DNA from: JBMNMU01 sp050953505
GTDB lineage: Bacteria; Bacillota; Clostridia; Peptostreptococcales; Anaerovoracaceae
NCBI GenBank assembly: GCA_050953505.1
Contig: JBMNMU010000001.1
Coordinates: 558,001-622,000 of the forward strand
Direction of reading: 5' to 3'
Length of the DNA stretch: 64,000 nucleotides
This document shows, piece by piece, positions 63,129 through 64,000 of this stretch. Under the pieces are notes generated by a model. That model had not been told where the DNA came from. It saw only the letters and a program-made list of their open reading frames with translations, and made no database searches. Numbering within the stretch: position 1 is the stretch's first letter; the number at the start of each line of letters is the position of its first letter. Both the position numbers and the translations under genes were made by a program.

Positions 63129-64000
63129 TTAATTATAGTGAAGATTCTCTTCAATTTGTTTTTTAAAATGTTTACTTATTATTTCAATAATATCTAGTAA
63201 ATGCTCTTTATGGTGGTCCTTTTTCCAAACAGCAATTAGGCCACTCTCTACTCCTTGTAGCGGGAAGCGATGAATATTTTCAGACCGAATATCGCGAATC
63301 AAGACATCACATATGACAACCTCATCATTTCGATAAATGCTACTTAAGAAATTACTTGCACTTGATGCGTAGCGCACAATATTGGGTTCAAATCCATGCT
63401 TATGGCAAAGATCCCGAAGATACTGATAATACTCTATAGATTCTATAGGCGATAGGGATACAAAACTTTGATTCTGCAAATCCTCAAAGCAGATGGATTT
63501 TTTTATTGTCAAGGGATTGGTTACAAGCATGCAAACTTCCTTAGTAAATGGGACAATAAGCTTCCAAGTCAGCGTACTGTCTAGATTTTGCGATTCTAGT
63601 AGCGTCGTAAACATAACATCGATATCTCCTGAAAGAAGTGCACTACGCCATTCACGAAAGGATAGATATTGTTGATTAATTTCCATCTGTGGGTACTGCT
63701 TTTGAACTAATACAGAAGCACCTACGAGTGACAATAATTCATTTCCTGATTCAACAGCGGCAATGTTAATAACTGTGCTTTCCTCCTTGTTTATCATCCT
63801 TACATCATTTACGGCTTTTTCGAACTTATCATAGAGCTCAGCCCAAGCCACAGACAAAACTTTTGCTTCTTCTGTCATTTCAATAGGCCTTTTGTCTCTA
63901 TTAAATAACTGAACGCCCAAGTTATGCTCTAATTGAGAAATTCGTTTACTTAAAGTAGGCTGAGCCACGCTTGCTAATGTAGCTACCTTGGTAAAATTGA
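63129..64000 (-). CDS. LysR-family transcriptional regulator (5' end off the window)
   Basis: At least 290 aa are visible. The reading frame continues to the right edge: FTKVATLASVAQPTLSKRISQLEHNLGVQLFNRD is the winged-helix DNA-binding domain, with only about the first 15-20 residues missing. The substrate-binding domain follows (TVINIAAVESGNELLSL, DIDVMFTTLLESQN). It is upstream of, and codirectional with, the MFS and DAPG hydrolase-family genes and probably controls them in response to the pathway substrate. Confidence 0.9.
   Translation of the reverse strand, partial: NFTKVATLASVAQPTLSKRISQLEHNLGVQLFNRDKRPIEMTEEAKVLSVAWAELYDKFEKAVNDVRMINKEESTVINIAAVESGNELLSLVGASVLVQKQYPQMEINQQYLSFREWRSALLSGDIDVMFTTLLESQNLDSTLTWKLIVPFTKEVCMLVTNPLTIKKSICFEDLQNQSFVSLSPIESIEYYQYLRDLCHKHGFEPNIVRYASSASNFLSSIYRNDEVVICDVLIRDIRSENIHRFPLQGVESGLIAVWKKDHHKEHLLDIIEIISKHFKKQIEENLHYN

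Noticed and set aside
1..64000. CRISPR arrays, transposases, rRNA, phage structural genes
   Set aside because: I looked for regularly spaced repeats and the corresponding protein motifs and saw none.

Overview
The window is low-GC, densely coded DNA from a Gram-positive anaerobe, most likely a spore-forming member of the Clostridia. The evidence is pyruvate formate-lyase with its radical activase, a LexA/DinR-type SOS box, an agr-type peptide quorum-sensing locus, a LysM-free spore-type GH18 hydrolase, an M56/BlaI pair, S-layer homology domains and purine-rich AGGAGG ribosome binding sites. Genus cannot be fixed from this sequence alone. No rRNA, CRISPR array, transposase or phage structural gene was seen.

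Layout. 0-4 kb: housekeeping genes (cysteine synthase, CutA, a flavodoxin-like protein, the RNA ligase RtcB) separated by three copies of a 71-73 nt near-perfect hairpin repeat; a damaged fourth copy lies at the end of pflA at 38.9 kb. 3.9-6.6 kb: BlaI-type repressor, M56 sensor protease and a lipoprotein. 6.8-12.7 kb: FMN split-barrel protein, macro domain-HTH fusion, VWA protein, YaiI/YqxD protein and a PLD nuclease-DEAD helicase, a possible stress or defence island. 13.2 kb: lone panC. 14.2-20.3 kb: a sigma-54 catabolic cluster (PAS-AAA+ activator, GG-N10-GC promoter, M20 amidohydrolase, BCCT transporter, agmatinase-like ureohydrolase) in which the activator has an amber stop and the ureohydrolase a frameshift. 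20.3-24.3 kb: NCS2 permease, HD protein, SOS-controlled Y-family polymerase and a small partner. 24.4-30.4 kb: a polyamine-type ABC transporter joined to a PfkB kinase and an ADP-ribosylglycohydrolase. 30.5-35.4 kb: a structured leader, an SLH-TolC fusion and MacAB-like efflux genes. 35.4-38.9 kb: a 186 nt hairpin, then a promoter, ZTP riboswitch and terminator controlling pflB-pflA. 39-52.8 kb: DUF4153 membrane protein, secreted beta-propeller protein, several tiny genes around a GH18 hydrolase, azlCD, carbamate kinase, DUF4342 protein with a two-component system, and a branched-chain-type binding protein broken by a stop codon. 53.0-57.1 kb: tRNA-Arg(ACG) with duplicated 3' ends, then agrA-agrC-agrD-agrB and an HD-GYP protein. 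57.1-59.1 kb: ECF sigma factor and RsgI-like anti-sigma factor. 59.4-64 kb, minus strand: LysR regulator (cut by the window edge), MFS transporter, DAPG/phloretin-hydrolase-family enzyme and 2-hydroxyacid dehydrogenase.

The most noteworthy signals are the covarying hairpin repeats, the peptide quorum-sensing locus coupled to a c-di-GMP phosphodiesterase-like protein, the ZTP-pfl control region, a small gene with a canonical A AAA AAG slippery site at the point where its frame changes, the tRNA-end duplications, and the SLH-TolC fusion. Start sites were chosen from ribosome binding sites. Family names rest on recognition of motifs, not on database searches.
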